Shown here: piece after piece, positions 17,400 through 25,101 of the stretch | Layout: every line of letters begins with the position of its first letter | Position numbering within the stretch: the first letter of the stretch is position 1 | Assembly: GCA_910575035.1 (NCBI GenBank) | Contig: CAJTDL010000007.1 | Coordinates: forward strand, 62,001 to 126,000 | DNA: 64,000 bases | Direction: 5' to 3' | DNA from: Lachnospiraceae bacterium | GTDB taxonomy: Bacteria > Bacillota > Clostridia > Lachnospirales > Lachnospiraceae | Notes under the pieces: model-generated | What the model was told of the DNA's origin: nothing | What the model saw: only the letters and a program-made list of their open reading frames with translations | Databases searched by the model: none | Translations under genes and position numbers: made by a program

Positions 17400-18106
17400 C
17401 GGTATCCCTCCAATTCTACAATGGCATAAGGCATTCCTTCCTTATTTGCCAGATTTACAGTTATCTTATTCCCTTCCCTGGCAGTCAGCGGATAAATCAC
17501 ATCCCCATAAACGGCTGCCTTTCGGTATTCCGCATGCATTTTTCCAACCTCAAACCCCATGGGGATGTACTCCTGTGCCATACTGACATATTTCCCATTG
17601 TTTACATGCTGATTTGTGTCAATGTGGTATTTGCTGACAGGAAATGCACCCTGATCCTCCATCCCCTTTGGCAATGCCAGCTTCCTGGGCGCAGTCTCCA
17701 TGGAAATCCTGGGCGATAATTGATACGCTTCCACCATTTCGGGAAGCAGGCGCATGGGCCGTCCCCTGCGCAAATCCAACAATACCCAAATAGAATCCGC
17801 ATAGGCCAGCAGCTCCCCTGCCAGGCTCTCCATGGTAAAATTGCGGTAACCAATAAAGCCTTTAAAATCATAGGGCCAGGTGGAAACCACTACTTCCTCC
17901 CCATGGGCTGGATAACGCTTTACCTCAACCTGCCAGGATGACAGCACCCATGCCGCCTGCTTCTCAGCCAAAAAATCAATCCCCACACCTAGTTCTTCTG
18001 AATGGAAGGAACTGCAGTCCTGAAAATAATCTAAAATAGAGCCAAGGGTAACCTTTCCTTTGCTGTCAACCTCACTGTAGCGAATCCTGCTTTCAAAATG
18101 ATACAT
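17396..18106 (-). CDS. Acyl-ACP thioesterase
   Basis: 236 aa double hot-dog fold. The first hot dog opens MYHFESRIRYSEVDSKGKV; the second holds HIDTNQHVNNGKYV, whose Asp, Asn and His are the usual catalytic set of plant and bacterial Acyl-ACP_TE enzymes. The enzyme releases free fatty acids from acyl-ACP, in anaerobes often medium or saturated chains. It is the first gene of a three-gene unit with the CvfB-like and CPBP genes. Confidence 0.92.
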   Translation of the reverse strand: MYHFESRIRYSEVDSKGKVTLGSILDYFQDCSSFHSEELGVGIDFLAEKQAAWVLSSWQVEVKRYPAHGEEVVVSTWPYDFKGFIGYRNFTMESLAGELLAYADSIWVLLDLRRGRPMRLLPEMVEAYQLSPRISMETAPRKLALPKGMEDQGAFPVSKYHIDTNQHVNNGKYVSMAQEYIPMGFEVGKMHAEYRKAAVYGDVIYPLTAREGNKITVNLANKEGMPYAIVELEGYR

Positions 18107-18176
18107 ATTTTTCTCCTGAAATCCTTATAATTATGAAAAAGGGTTCCGCTTTCTGAATAAGTTCCTAAAAATAATA

Positions 18177-18202
18177 AAGTCCATCACATATGTGATGGAC
18201 TT
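18177..18202 (-). terminator. Terminator of the tRNA-Gln gene
   Basis: Perfect palindrome GTCCATCACAT / ATGTGATGGAC at 18179-18200 just after the tRNA 3' end, followed on the minus strand by a T-rich TTTATTATTTTT. Confidence 0.85.
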
Positions 18203-18205
18203 CAG

Positions 18206-18277
18206 CTGGCCCACAAGGATTCGAACCTTGAAATGACGGAGTCAGAGTCCGTTGCCTTACCATTTGGCGATGGGCCA
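18206..18277 (-). tRNA. tRNA-Gln (anticodon CTG)
   Basis: A 72-nt cloverleaf on the minus strand. The acceptor arms TGGCCCA / TGGGCCA pair fully, the T-arm has GGTTCGAATCC, and the anticodon stem ACGGA/TCCGT closes the loop CTCTGAC, giving anticodon CTG (Gln, CAG). CCA is not encoded. Confidence 0.95.
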
Positions 18278-18333
18278 TTGTTTTCAACAAGATGTATTAT
18301 ATACGACTTCCACCAGAAATGCAAGCTATTTTT

Positions 18334-18996
18334 TTAATTTTTTTTAAAAATTTTTACAGCACCGTCAATCAGGGCAAATTCCACTGGCTCATCTACTTGA
18401 AAACGGGCTGCCCCATTGGTGGCTTCTGTCACTGCATCCTGGATTTTCTGAAGGCTTTCCATTGGCGCCATCACCTCTGCCATGACACGCTCTGTATAAG
18501 AAGTGCCTATAGTGGGAATCTGCTGCTGTGCCAGGATATACTGAATCTTCCCAATCCCATTGTAGTCTGTGTCGATTTTCAGAACCCTGCCCTGGCGCTT
18601 TTCAATGATCAGGCTGTTTCGCAGCCCTTCCTGGGCGGCTTTTTGGTAAGCCCGCACCAATCCGCCAGTTCCCAGCAGGACACCGCCAAAATAACGGGTC
18701 ACTACCACTGCCACATCGTGGATATCCTCTTTCAGCAGCACGTCCAGCATAGGGCGCCCTGCCGTCCCGCCTGGCTCCCCATCATCACTGAAACGCTGAA
18801 GGCCATGGTTCCTGCCTGCTACAAAGGCATAGCAATTATGCCTGGCATCCCAGTACTGCTTTTTTATTCTATTGATAAAGGCAAACGCCTCCTCCTCTGA
18901 GGTGATGCTTTCCACTGTGGCAATAAAACGGGATTTTTTCTCCACGATTTCACCAGAGCCGCCCTGATATAGGGTTTTGATTGGCTGATTTTCCAT
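18334..18996 (-). CDS. YigZ/IMPACT-family protein (UPF0029 + DUF1949)
   Basis: 220 aa. UPF0029 N-terminal domain (EKKSRFIATVESITSEEEA, AFVAGRNHGLQRFSDDGEP, GTAGRPMLDVL, VVVTRYFGGVLLGTGGLVRAY), then a DUF1949 domain. The family is related to yeast IMPACT/Yih1 and is conserved in bacteria; its biochemical role is unclear. It stands alone between tRNA-Gln and the accessory block. The signature run is intact. Confidence 0.93.
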   Translation of the reverse strand: MENQPIKTLYQGGSGEIVEKKSRFIATVESITSEEEAFAFINRIKKQYWDARHNCYAFVAGRNHGLQRFSDDGEPGGTAGRPMLDVLLKEDIHDVAVVVTRYFGGVLLGTGGLVRAYQKAAQEGLRNSLIIEKRQGRVLKIDTDYNGIGKIQYILAQQQIPTIGTSYTERVMAEVMAPMESLQKIQDAVTEATNGAARFQVDEPVEFALIDGAVKIFKKN

Positions 18997-19246
18997 CTGT
19001 ACCGCCCTCCGCTCCCAGGCCAGGCAGCATCCATAATATTCCTGCCATGTCCCTTGTGTGGTATTTTAGCATATTTTTCCGATGAACGCAAGCCAAATGC
19101 ACAATGAGCCAGCGTCATGAATGTATTCAGTGTTACTATTCACGGCCTGGAAGCCGCTTATAGCAACAATTCGGGGCATTATTTAAAGTTTTGCTTCGCA
19201 AAAATGGCTCCTCACTGAAAGAAACCGCCCTTCAGAAGATGCCCCT
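18997..19246. other. Intergenic DNA with no clear gene
   Basis: Presumably holds the promoter of the yigZ-like gene. Nothing else recognisable before the TnpW-like remnant. Confidence 0.4.
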
Positions 19247-19400
19247 ATGATAAATCCCGACAAGGTATCTCCCCCTCTGCCGCCTGCCCGGAATGTCACG
19301 CCCCTTGTCCGCATCCCGGAGCCGATGAGCCTTACCGAGAAAATCGGCGGCACGGAATACACCGTCAACGCACATTTCCAAAAAGACGGGCGGGAGGGCG
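19247..19400 (+). pseudogene. TnpW-like transposon protein remnant
   Basis: The plus frame starts at 19247 and reads ARNVTPLVRIPEPMSLTEK and IGGTEYTVNAHFQKDGRE. This is the usual core of the small TnpW family carried by clostridial conjugative transposons. After DGRE the usual C-terminus is replaced by unrelated sequence, so the gene is truncated or fused. It marks the left flank of the ABC/two-component block and suggests that block came with a mobile element. Confidence 0.5.
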
Positions 19401-19529
19401 AAAGCAACAGCATTGTAAACCAGGACGCTATTTATCAAGGATATTTTCGCCGAAGCAACCACGATTTCCTGAATACCCTAAATACAATGTTACAACACAT
19501 TTTGAATAGTATCCTTGGACAGCAAACAG

Positions 19530-19563
19530 CGGAGCATGGAAATACCATGCCCCGTTGTTTTTC
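19530..19563 (+). terminator. Intrinsic terminator after the TnpW-like remnant
   Basis: Stem CGGAGCATGG / CCATGCCCCG (one G-C to A-C change) with loop AAATA, followed by TTGTTTTTC. Confidence 0.65.
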
Positions 19564-19645
19564 TATATCGAGTAGTCATTCCCAAAACTATGGCTGAGGA
19601 AAAATGTGGGATTTAGGTTGTAGTTACTTGCTTTTTCTTATGGCC

Positions 19646-19945
19646 CTACTGCAAGAAGTTGAGAGCCAAGGCAAGAGCAGCCACTCCCAGCATCAGCAAC
19701 ATCAGCGCCACACTGACTAATGTGGACAGGATATTGGCCATGCTCCGGCTTTCCTCACTCTTTACGCAGATCACGGAAAGCAAAAGGCCCGCCAGCGCAA
19801 AGACAATGTTACAGATCGCCCAAACTGCCCGAACGCTATCTGGCAGGGTGATTTTCAGAAATACCAGGACAAGGGTTGCCAGCGGCAGCAAGCTGACAAT
19901 CAGCGCTGCCATACTGAGCTTTTGAAATTTTTTCGTAACTTCCAT
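19646..19945 (-). CDS. Small membrane protein of the LanFEG-type operon
   Basis: 99 aa with three hydrophobic helices (about residues 12-30, 40-60, 70-97) and a short basic N-terminus. No family is recognised. It follows the second permease by 4 nt and is probably the last gene of the transporter operon. It may be an accessory or immunity subunit; that is inferred from position only. Confidence 0.65.
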   Translation of the reverse strand: MEVTKKFQKLSMAALIVSLLPLATLVLVFLKITLPDSVRAVWAICNIVFALAGLLLSVICVKSEESRSMANILSTLVSVALMLLMLGVAALALALNFLQ

Positions 19946-19949
19946 ACAA

Positions 19950-20714
19950 TTACCTCATTTCCTTTCTTCCAAATTGTGTGACCGACAGGGCAAGCAGAAC
20001 AACGAATACAGCGATTGCACAGGGCAGAAACGGCATCAGAGTAAAAGTGGTGTCAGAGGTTTCCGCTGTAAAGTCATGCAGGGAGCAGGACACCAGATAA
20101 CCGCTGTAACAGTAGGGATAGGCAATCCAAAGCGGCGTATTGGCAACCAGGATACCGGGAATAACCAGCAGCAGGTTCAAACCCACTGAAAGCAAAGGCT
20201 TTTCAAATAATACCGTGATTGCCCACATCGCCGCCAAGCATGGGAGCATGGTCAGAAACAGCCCCACGCACCATTTCAGAAGATAGAGGACGGGCAATGT
20301 TTCTGTAATTCCCATTGCCGAAGCAGCCAACATACCGGCGACTACGAACACCGCCAGAAAGACGGCCATTTCCATAAACAGATAGAACATCAGGACACAA
20401 AACTTTGCCAGAGAAAGAGCCTTTCGGCTCACCGGCAGAGCCAGCATTTTCAGTATGCCATTGTTCTGTGTTCCCAGCCCTGCAATCATCACGCAGACCA
20501 CGATCATGCTGAACGGCAGCAGATAGTAGGCGTAGACCAGGGCGCTTTGAATAAACATAGCGGGCCATGCGTTGGTGTACTCCGGCGTGAAGTACCGGCT
20601 TAACGCAGCCACCCCGGAGGCCACAACCAGCAGGGGTGCAATAAAAATCAGTGGAATGATCTTTGACCGTTTTACCTTCATAAACTCGATACCAAGCAGA
20701 TCTAAAAAGTTCAT
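19950..20714 (-). CDS. ABC permease, LanE/LanG (lantibiotic immunity) type
   Basis: 254 aa with six membrane helices. It begins MNFLDLLGIEFMKVKRSKII, a start typical of MutE/EpiE/BcrB-like permeases, and has a central TQNNGILKMLALPVSRK coupling region. With the paralogous permease upstream it would form a heterodimer that expels lantibiotics or similar peptides from the membrane. It lies 12 nt after the second permease in a four-gene unit. Confidence 0.85.
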   Translation of the reverse strand: MNFLDLLGIEFMKVKRSKIIPLIFIAPLLVVASGVAALSRYFTPEYTNAWPAMFIQSALVYAYYLLPFSMIVVCVMIAGLGTQNNGILKMLALPVSRKALSLAKFCVLMFYLFMEMAVFLAVFVVAGMLAASAMGITETLPVLYLLKWCVGLFLTMLPCLAAMWAITVLFEKPLLSVGLNLLLVIPGILVANTPLWIAYPYCYSGYLVSCSLHDFTAETSDTTFTLMPFLPCAIAVFVVLLALSVTQFGRKEMR

Positions 20715-20726
20715 ACAGTTCCTCCT

Positions 20727-21452
20727 TTACTCATAGCGCAGATTTTTTGCCATCCACAGCCCAACACCAAGGAAAAGAAGCGTTTCAGCCAGAGCAAACA
20801 GCACGGCCAGCATATCCGGCTGTGCGCTCATAGCGACCGCAGGCTTAAACATCACAATGAACGGATGCACCATTAAAATTGCCGCGGCTGACGATGCCAG
20901 AGCCATCCCACTCAAAAAACCGGCAACTCCTACCCCGAGGGGAACCCACATATTTTCAAAGCGGGAGGAAATCAGCACCATAAAGGACAGCACCGGCATG
21001 GAGGTGAGAAATGAATAAGCCGTAAAGCGGAGCAGTGTTCCTATTTCAAATGTCCCTTGGGGCAAATTGCTCATGCCAATCTGCATCAATGCCATATTTT
21101 CTAACGCTACCGCCGCAAATAGCATGACGGTCAAGATCAGGAATTTGCTGAGATACATCCCTGGTACGCTCATGGGGAGCATATACATTTTCTTGACCGC
21201 ATTGCCCTTAAACTCCATGTTGTAGACCATACAGGCTGCGACAACGATACCGAACAGGTTCAGTATCATAATCATGCCGTAAAGCTGGGTCAGCAGTACG
21301 TCCATCGGAGCCAGCGGAAGATTGAACAGCGTATCTTTCCGAACGAGGAAGTTGACAAACACATAGGCCGCGCCTAAAATGCCGACAGCCAGCAGAACCG
21401 GGATCACTCCTGTCCGCTTCTCCTTCCGTAGTTCGGTCACAAGCGCCCTCAT
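20727..21452 (-). CDS. ABC permease, LanE/LanG (lantibiotic immunity) type
   Basis: 241 aa with six helices, starting MRALVTELRKEKRTGVIPV. It has the same layout as the next permease but a different sequence, including KGNAVKKMYMLPMSVPGMYL at the ATPase-contact region. ATGA overlap (21449-21452) couples it to the ATPase gene. It is likely the second half of the membrane channel. Confidence 0.85.
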   Translation of the reverse strand: MRALVTELRKEKRTGVIPVLLAVGILGAAYVFVNFLVRKDTLFNLPLAPMDVLLTQLYGMIMILNLFGIVVAACMVYNMEFKGNAVKKMYMLPMSVPGMYLSKFLILTVMLFAAVALENMALMQIGMSNLPQGTFEIGTLLRFTAYSFLTSMPVLSFMVLISSRFENMWVPLGVGVAGFLSGMALASSAAAILMVHPFIVMFKPAVAMSAQPDMLAVLFALAETLLFLGVGLWMAKNLRYE

Positions 21453-22213
21453 AGCTTCGCCCTCTGCTTTCTGGCAGCGTTGTCCTGCTCCACGATGGAG
21501 AGGAACACATCTTCCAGGTTATCCGCAGACATTCCCGCCTGCCGTGCGCTGTACCGCAGATCATCCAAGCTACCCTCAAACAACAGCCTCCCATGATTGA
21601 GGATGCCGATGTCGTCTGCCATCAGTTCAATTTCCGACAGTATATGGGAGGAAATGAGAATGGTGCAATCGTACAGGGCAGGCAGGGACTTCACCAGATT
21701 GCGTATCTCGTGGATGCCAGAGGGGTCAAGGCCATTTGTCGGTTCATCCAGAATGAGGATAGGCGGACGGCCCAACAGCGCCCCAGCGAGGCCAAGCCGC
21801 TGTTTCATGCCAAGGGAATACTTCTTCGCGAGGCGATCCCCAGACTCGGACAGCCCTACCAGCTCCAAGGCGTCCTCCACGGCGTTCTTCTGCAGCCCCA
21901 AAATCCGGCGAATCACATCCAGGTTTTCCCGACCTGTCAGATTGGCATAGAATGAGGGAGCCTCAATGAAAGAGCCAATTTCCCGCAGGATTTTGAGCCG
22001 GTCGTTGGGGAACTGTTTCCCGTCAATGGTGAAGCGGCCCTTTGAGGGGGCGGTCAGCCCCAGAAGCATTTTCATGGTGGTGGATTTGCCTGCTCCATTG
22101 GGGCCAAGAAATCCGTAAATACTGCCCCGACGAACGTGGAGAGAAACATTGTTGACGGACATAAAATTTTTGTATTTTTTCGTCAGCTGTTCTGTGGTAA
22201 TGATATAGTCCAT
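21449..22213 (-). CDS. ABC ATPase, LanF/BcrA type
   Basis: 254 aa. Walker A GPNGAGKST, Q-loop region EIGSFIEAPSFYANLTGREN, signature YSLGMKQRLGLAGAL and Walker B ILILDEPTNGLD are all present. The EAPSFYANL stretch and the C-terminal LEDVFLSI are typical of bacitracin/lantibiotic-immunity ATPases (BcrA, LanF, CprA). The ATG at 22213 has GGAG 8 nt upstream; a GTG two codons earlier is less likely. It powers the two permeases that follow. Confidence 0.9.
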   Translation of the reverse strand: MDYIITTEQLTKKYKNFMSVNNVSLHVRRGSIYGFLGPNGAGKSTTMKMLLGLTAPSKGRFTIDGKQFPNDRLKILREIGSFIEAPSFYANLTGRENLDVIRRILGLQKNAVEDALELVGLSESGDRLAKKYSLGMKQRLGLAGALLGRPPILILDEPTNGLDPSGIHEIRNLVKSLPALYDCTILISSHILSEIELMADDIGILNHGRLLFEGSLDDLRYSARQAGMSADNLEDVFLSIVEQDNAARKQRAKL

Positions 22214-22273
22214 AGACACATCTCCTTTCTGCCTCTATGGTACAGCATTGACCTGACTTCTACATTCTCGTGC

Positions 22274-22291
22274 CCTTACTTTTACCTTACT
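22274..22291. promoter_or_regulatory. Direct heptamer repeat between the divergent operons
   Basis: CCTTACT-TTTA-CCTTACT (22274-22280 and 22285-22291), an exact 11-bp period. It lies about 60-78 nt upstream of the ABC operon and just before the -35 of the regulator operon, where an OmpR-type regulator would bind. Confidence 0.5.
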
Positions 22292-22305
22292 TTTTCATGG
22301 TAACG

Positions 22306-22334
22306 TTTACAGGGTAAATTTGCTGTGTTATAAT
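22306..22334 (+). promoter_or_regulatory. Sigma-A promoter of the response-regulator operon
   Basis: TTTACA (22306-22311), 17 nt, TATAAT (22329-22334), 34 nt upstream of the small ORF at 22369. Confidence 0.75.
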
Positions 22335-22368
22335 CAGGCTGACAGATCGGGATTTGGAGGAAACTTAC

Positions 22369-22470
22369 ATGGTCGATTTTATAGTAAATCTGTTTGCTGA
22401 GATTGCTGATTTCTTTATAAATTTAGGGATAGGCAATGTTATTGATAAGTTCGCCAAAAGAAATACGTAA
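22369..22470 (+). CDS. 33-residue microprotein leading the regulator operon
   Basis: Begins MVDFIVNLFAEIADFFINLG and ends VIDKFAKRNT: an amphipathic or membrane-binding helix with a basic tail. TTTGGAGG lies 8 nt before the ATG, it is the first frame after a clear promoter, and 23 nt separate it from the response-regulator gene. Similar short frames seem to precede related regulator operons in gut Firmicutes (from memory, not searched). A role as sensor partner or kinase modulator is a guess. Confidence 0.55.
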   Translation: MVDFIVNLFAEIADFFINLGIGNVIDKFAKRNT

Positions 22471-22493
22471 ATTCAGTTTGTCGGGGAGGCATC

Positions 22494-23198
22494 ATGATGG
22501 AGCATTCATTTTTACACAGCAAAAAACTCCTGCTGGTCGATGACGAGCTGGAGCTTTTGAAAATGGTAACAGCTATTTTAGCGGACGAGGGCTTTCAGCA
22601 TCTTGTTACCGCCGCCAATATGAAAGATGGTATTGCCGCCGCCAAAGAAGAAAAACCCGATCTTGCTATTTTGGATGTGATGCTCCCGGACGGTGACGGC
22701 TTTTCTCTGATGGAGCAGATACGCACATGGACAGATATTCCCGTGATTTTTCTGACGGCTCGTGACGAGGCATCGGACAAGCTGGCTGGACTTGGCCTTG
22801 GAGCGGACGATTATATCCCAAAGCCCTTTTTACCCCAGGAGTTTTTACTGCGGGTCTATGCGGTTCTGCGCCGATGCTACAAGGAGGACGCGCCGGTTTT
22901 GAAACTGGATAGCTGTACGGTTGATTTCAGCCGGGCTGAAGTTGACAAGAACGGTGAGATACTTCCCTTGACGGCGATGGAGCATAAACTATTGGAAACG
23001 CTCGCAAAAAATGGAGGCCGCATTGTAACCGTGGACACGCTCTGCGAGGCTCTGTGGGGCGATAATCCCTTTGGCTATGAAAACAGCCTGAACGCCCATG
23101 TGCGGCGCATCCGGGAGAAGATCGAGGCAGACCCGTCAAAGCCGGTTTCCCTGCTGACCGTCAAGGGGCTGGGCTATAAGCTGCTGGCGAGGAAGTAA
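22494..23198 (+). CDS. OmpR-family response regulator
   Basis: 234 aa. Receiver domain (about residues 10-123) with LLVDDELELL, phospho-Asp in AILDVMLPDGDGF, Thr in FLTARDE and Lys in YIPKPF. The C-terminal winged helix ends in LLTVKGLGYKLLARK. A start one codon later is possible (ATGATG). The kinase gene begins 3 nt after the stop. Paired divergently with the LanFEG-type genes, it likely induces them on peptide stress, as CprR or VanR-like regulators do. Confidence 0.92.
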   Translation: MMEHSFLHSKKLLLVDDELELLKMVTAILADEGFQHLVTAANMKDGIAAAKEEKPDLAILDVMLPDGDGFSLMEQIRTWTDIPVIFLTARDEASDKLAGLGLGADDYIPKPFLPQEFLLRVYAVLRRCYKEDAPVLKLDSCTVDFSRAEVDKNGEILPLTAMEHKLLETLAKNGGRIVTVDTLCEALWGDNPFGYENSLNAHVRRIREKIEADPSKPVSLLTVKGLGYKLLARK

Positions 23199-23201
23199 GC
23201 G

Positions 23202-24569
23202 ATGAAAGCATTTGGAAAATATATCTCAAAATATCTGCTTTCCTTTTTTACCTTTGCACTCATTCTCCTGTTAGTCAATATTCTGGCGTTTATCCTGACA
23301 TTTGGGGGTATCGTGTCTGGAGAATACGGTTTGGCGTCTCCGCCGAAAATGTTAGAAGCCGTGGCCGCTGATTCTTCAGCACATGGCATATCAGAAGAAT
23401 TGACGCAAGAGTTAAGCAGTAACCAAATTTGGGCTATGTATCTGGACGCAAACGGGCGCTGTGACTGGTCTGTGTTTTTGCCGAAGGAACTACCGACGCA
23501 GTACACCATTCAGGATGTGGCCATATTCTCAAAGGGCTATCTGCAAGACTATCCTGTTTTTGTGCGGAATATAGACGAAGGCTTATTGGTGCTGGGCTAC
23601 CCGAAAGACAGTTTTATGAAACTGACGGGAAACTATTTTCCGATACGGGCAGTTAGGATGATTCCATTTTTTGTGACTGGCATCTTGGCGATAGACATAT
23701 TGCTTTTGTTTTTGGTTTACTATTTCTCTAAAAGAAAAATCTCCAAAAACATGGAGCCAATTATGGCCTCTATCAAAACATTGTCCGCTGGCAAACCTGT
23801 CCATCTGTCCATTCGAGGCGAGTTGTCGGAAATTGCTGATAGCGTCAATCAGGCGTCCCAGGTGCTGAGCAGGCAGAACCAAGCCCGCGCCAACTGGATC
23901 AGCGGCGTTTCCCATGACATCCGCACGCCGCTCTCTATGATTATGGGATACGCTGGGCGGATTGCCAGTGACCGTGAGGCCAGCGGAAATACCCAGCAGG
24001 AAGCAGAGATCATCCGAGCGCAGAGTGCAAAGATCAAAGACTTAGTGCAGGACTTGAATTTGGTATCACAGTTAGAATATGAAATGCAGCCACTCCATAA
24101 GGAGCCAATGCGCCTGTCAAAGTTGCTGCGCTCCTATGCGGCGGATTTGCTCAATGCTGGTATTGGTGAGGAATATTCAGTAGGGGTTGATATTTCCTCC
24201 GTGGCGGAAACCGCAGTTGTAGCGTGCGATGCCCGCCTGATCTTGCGGGCTATCAGTAATTTGGTACAGAACAGCATCCATCACAATCCGCAGGGATGCG
24301 ATATTTTCCTGTCCCTTGACTGTTCGCCGGAAGATGTTTCTATCACAGTGGCGGACAACGGTGTGGGTTTGTCTGCCGAAAAGCAGCGGGAACTGAAAGA
24401 AAAACCTCATTACATGGAAAGCACCGATGAACGGCTGGATTTGCGGCATGGCCTGGGGCTTTTGCTGGTGAGGCAGATTGTGGAGGCTCATGGTGGGATA
24501 ATGAAAATAGCAAATGGCACTTGTTGCGGCATTGAAATTGTTTTAATCTTTACTAAGGAAACAGCATGA
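23202..24569 (+). CDS. Sensor histidine kinase of the LanFEG-type system
   Basis: 455 aa. Two membrane helices (about residues 10-35 and 155-178) enclose an external domain of about 115 residues. HAMP-like segment, H-box VSHDIRTPLSMIMGY (His near 245), N-box NLVQNSIHH, G1 box VADNGVGL and GLLLVRQIVEAHGG follow. The extracytoplasmic domain is longer than in the intramembrane BceS type, as in CprK-like kinases, so it may detect the peptide directly. A weak hairpin at 24555-24610 may end the operon. Confidence 0.9.
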   Translation: MKAFGKYISKYLLSFFTFALILLLVNILAFILTFGGIVSGEYGLASPPKMLEAVAADSSAHGISEELTQELSSNQIWAMYLDANGRCDWSVFLPKELPTQYTIQDVAIFSKGYLQDYPVFVRNIDEGLLVLGYPKDSFMKLTGNYFPIRAVRMIPFFVTGILAIDILLLFLVYYFSKRKISKNMEPIMASIKTLSAGKPVHLSIRGELSEIADSVNQASQVLSRQNQARANWISGVSHDIRTPLSMIMGYAGRIASDREASGNTQQEAEIIRAQSAKIKDLVQDLNLVSQLEYEMQPLHKEPMRLSKLLRSYAADLLNAGIGEEYSVGVDISSVAETAVVACDARLILRAISNLVQNSIHHNPQGCDIFLSLDCSPEDVSITVADNGVGLSAEKQRELKEKPHYMESTDERLDLRHGLGLLLVRQIVEAHGGIMKIANGTCCGIEIVLIFTKETA

Positions 24570-24637
24570 GGGTATGGCAGTGTTCCTTGACAATACCTCT
24601 GCTGTTTCTAAACCTGTCTCCTCAATAAAAGCAGTTT

Positions 24638-24775
24638 CTAATACACTGCAACCGTCCCCCGCATGACCATCAATATGACATAATGGCTTACAAGATTATG
24701 GGAACCAAAGTGCTTATCAATATTCTCTGACAATACAAACTCAATTAGGTATTTGTCGCATTTATCGTATCGCAT
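24638..24775 (-). CDS. Possible 45-residue ORF in the island's right flank
   Basis: MRYDKCDKYLIEFVLSENID... with an AGGAG-like site about 10 nt upstream. No family recognised. The same strand further upstream shows a short coding-like end (FVVKGNAALKEAYDMGLSVK) with no start. The rest of 24570-25101 has nothing clear except the PBP promoter. Could be spurious. Confidence 0.25.
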   Translation of the reverse strand: MRYDKCDKYLIEFVLSENIDKHFGSHNLVSHYVILMVMRGTVAVY

Positions 24776-24961
24776 ATTTCTTTTACTCCTGTCAATCCTT
24801 ATTGTTCCTTAACAAATCTTTGAGTTATTCCGAACCTCATCATTTAACGGACAATCCCATATCGTATGCTTCCTTCAGTGCCGCATTTCCTTTTACCACA
24901 AATTTTATGATTTTAGCAGAATCTTAAGGATTTTTCCCTTTCATTACCTCTTCTTTTTTGC

Positions 24962-24967
24962 TATAAT
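24962..24967 (+). promoter_or_regulatory. Probable -10 box of the PBP gene
   Basis: TATAAT at 24962-24967, about 135 nt before the start; the -35 (TTTCAT) is weak. Confidence 0.4.
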
Positions 24968-25101
24968 GTCAAAATAAGTTTATTTATCCCATAGGATCCC
25001 AAACATTATGTTTTCCTTTGAATTACATATGCAGGCAAGCCCCAACGGCACATTGCCTGCTGAATCAATGCGGAACAGACTTTCCGCAAAAGGAGGCTAT
25101 T

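Noticed and set aside
19646-24569. Lantibiotic biosynthesis cluster
   Set aside because: No precursor peptide or LanB/LanC/LanM-type gene; only transporter and sensor genes are present.
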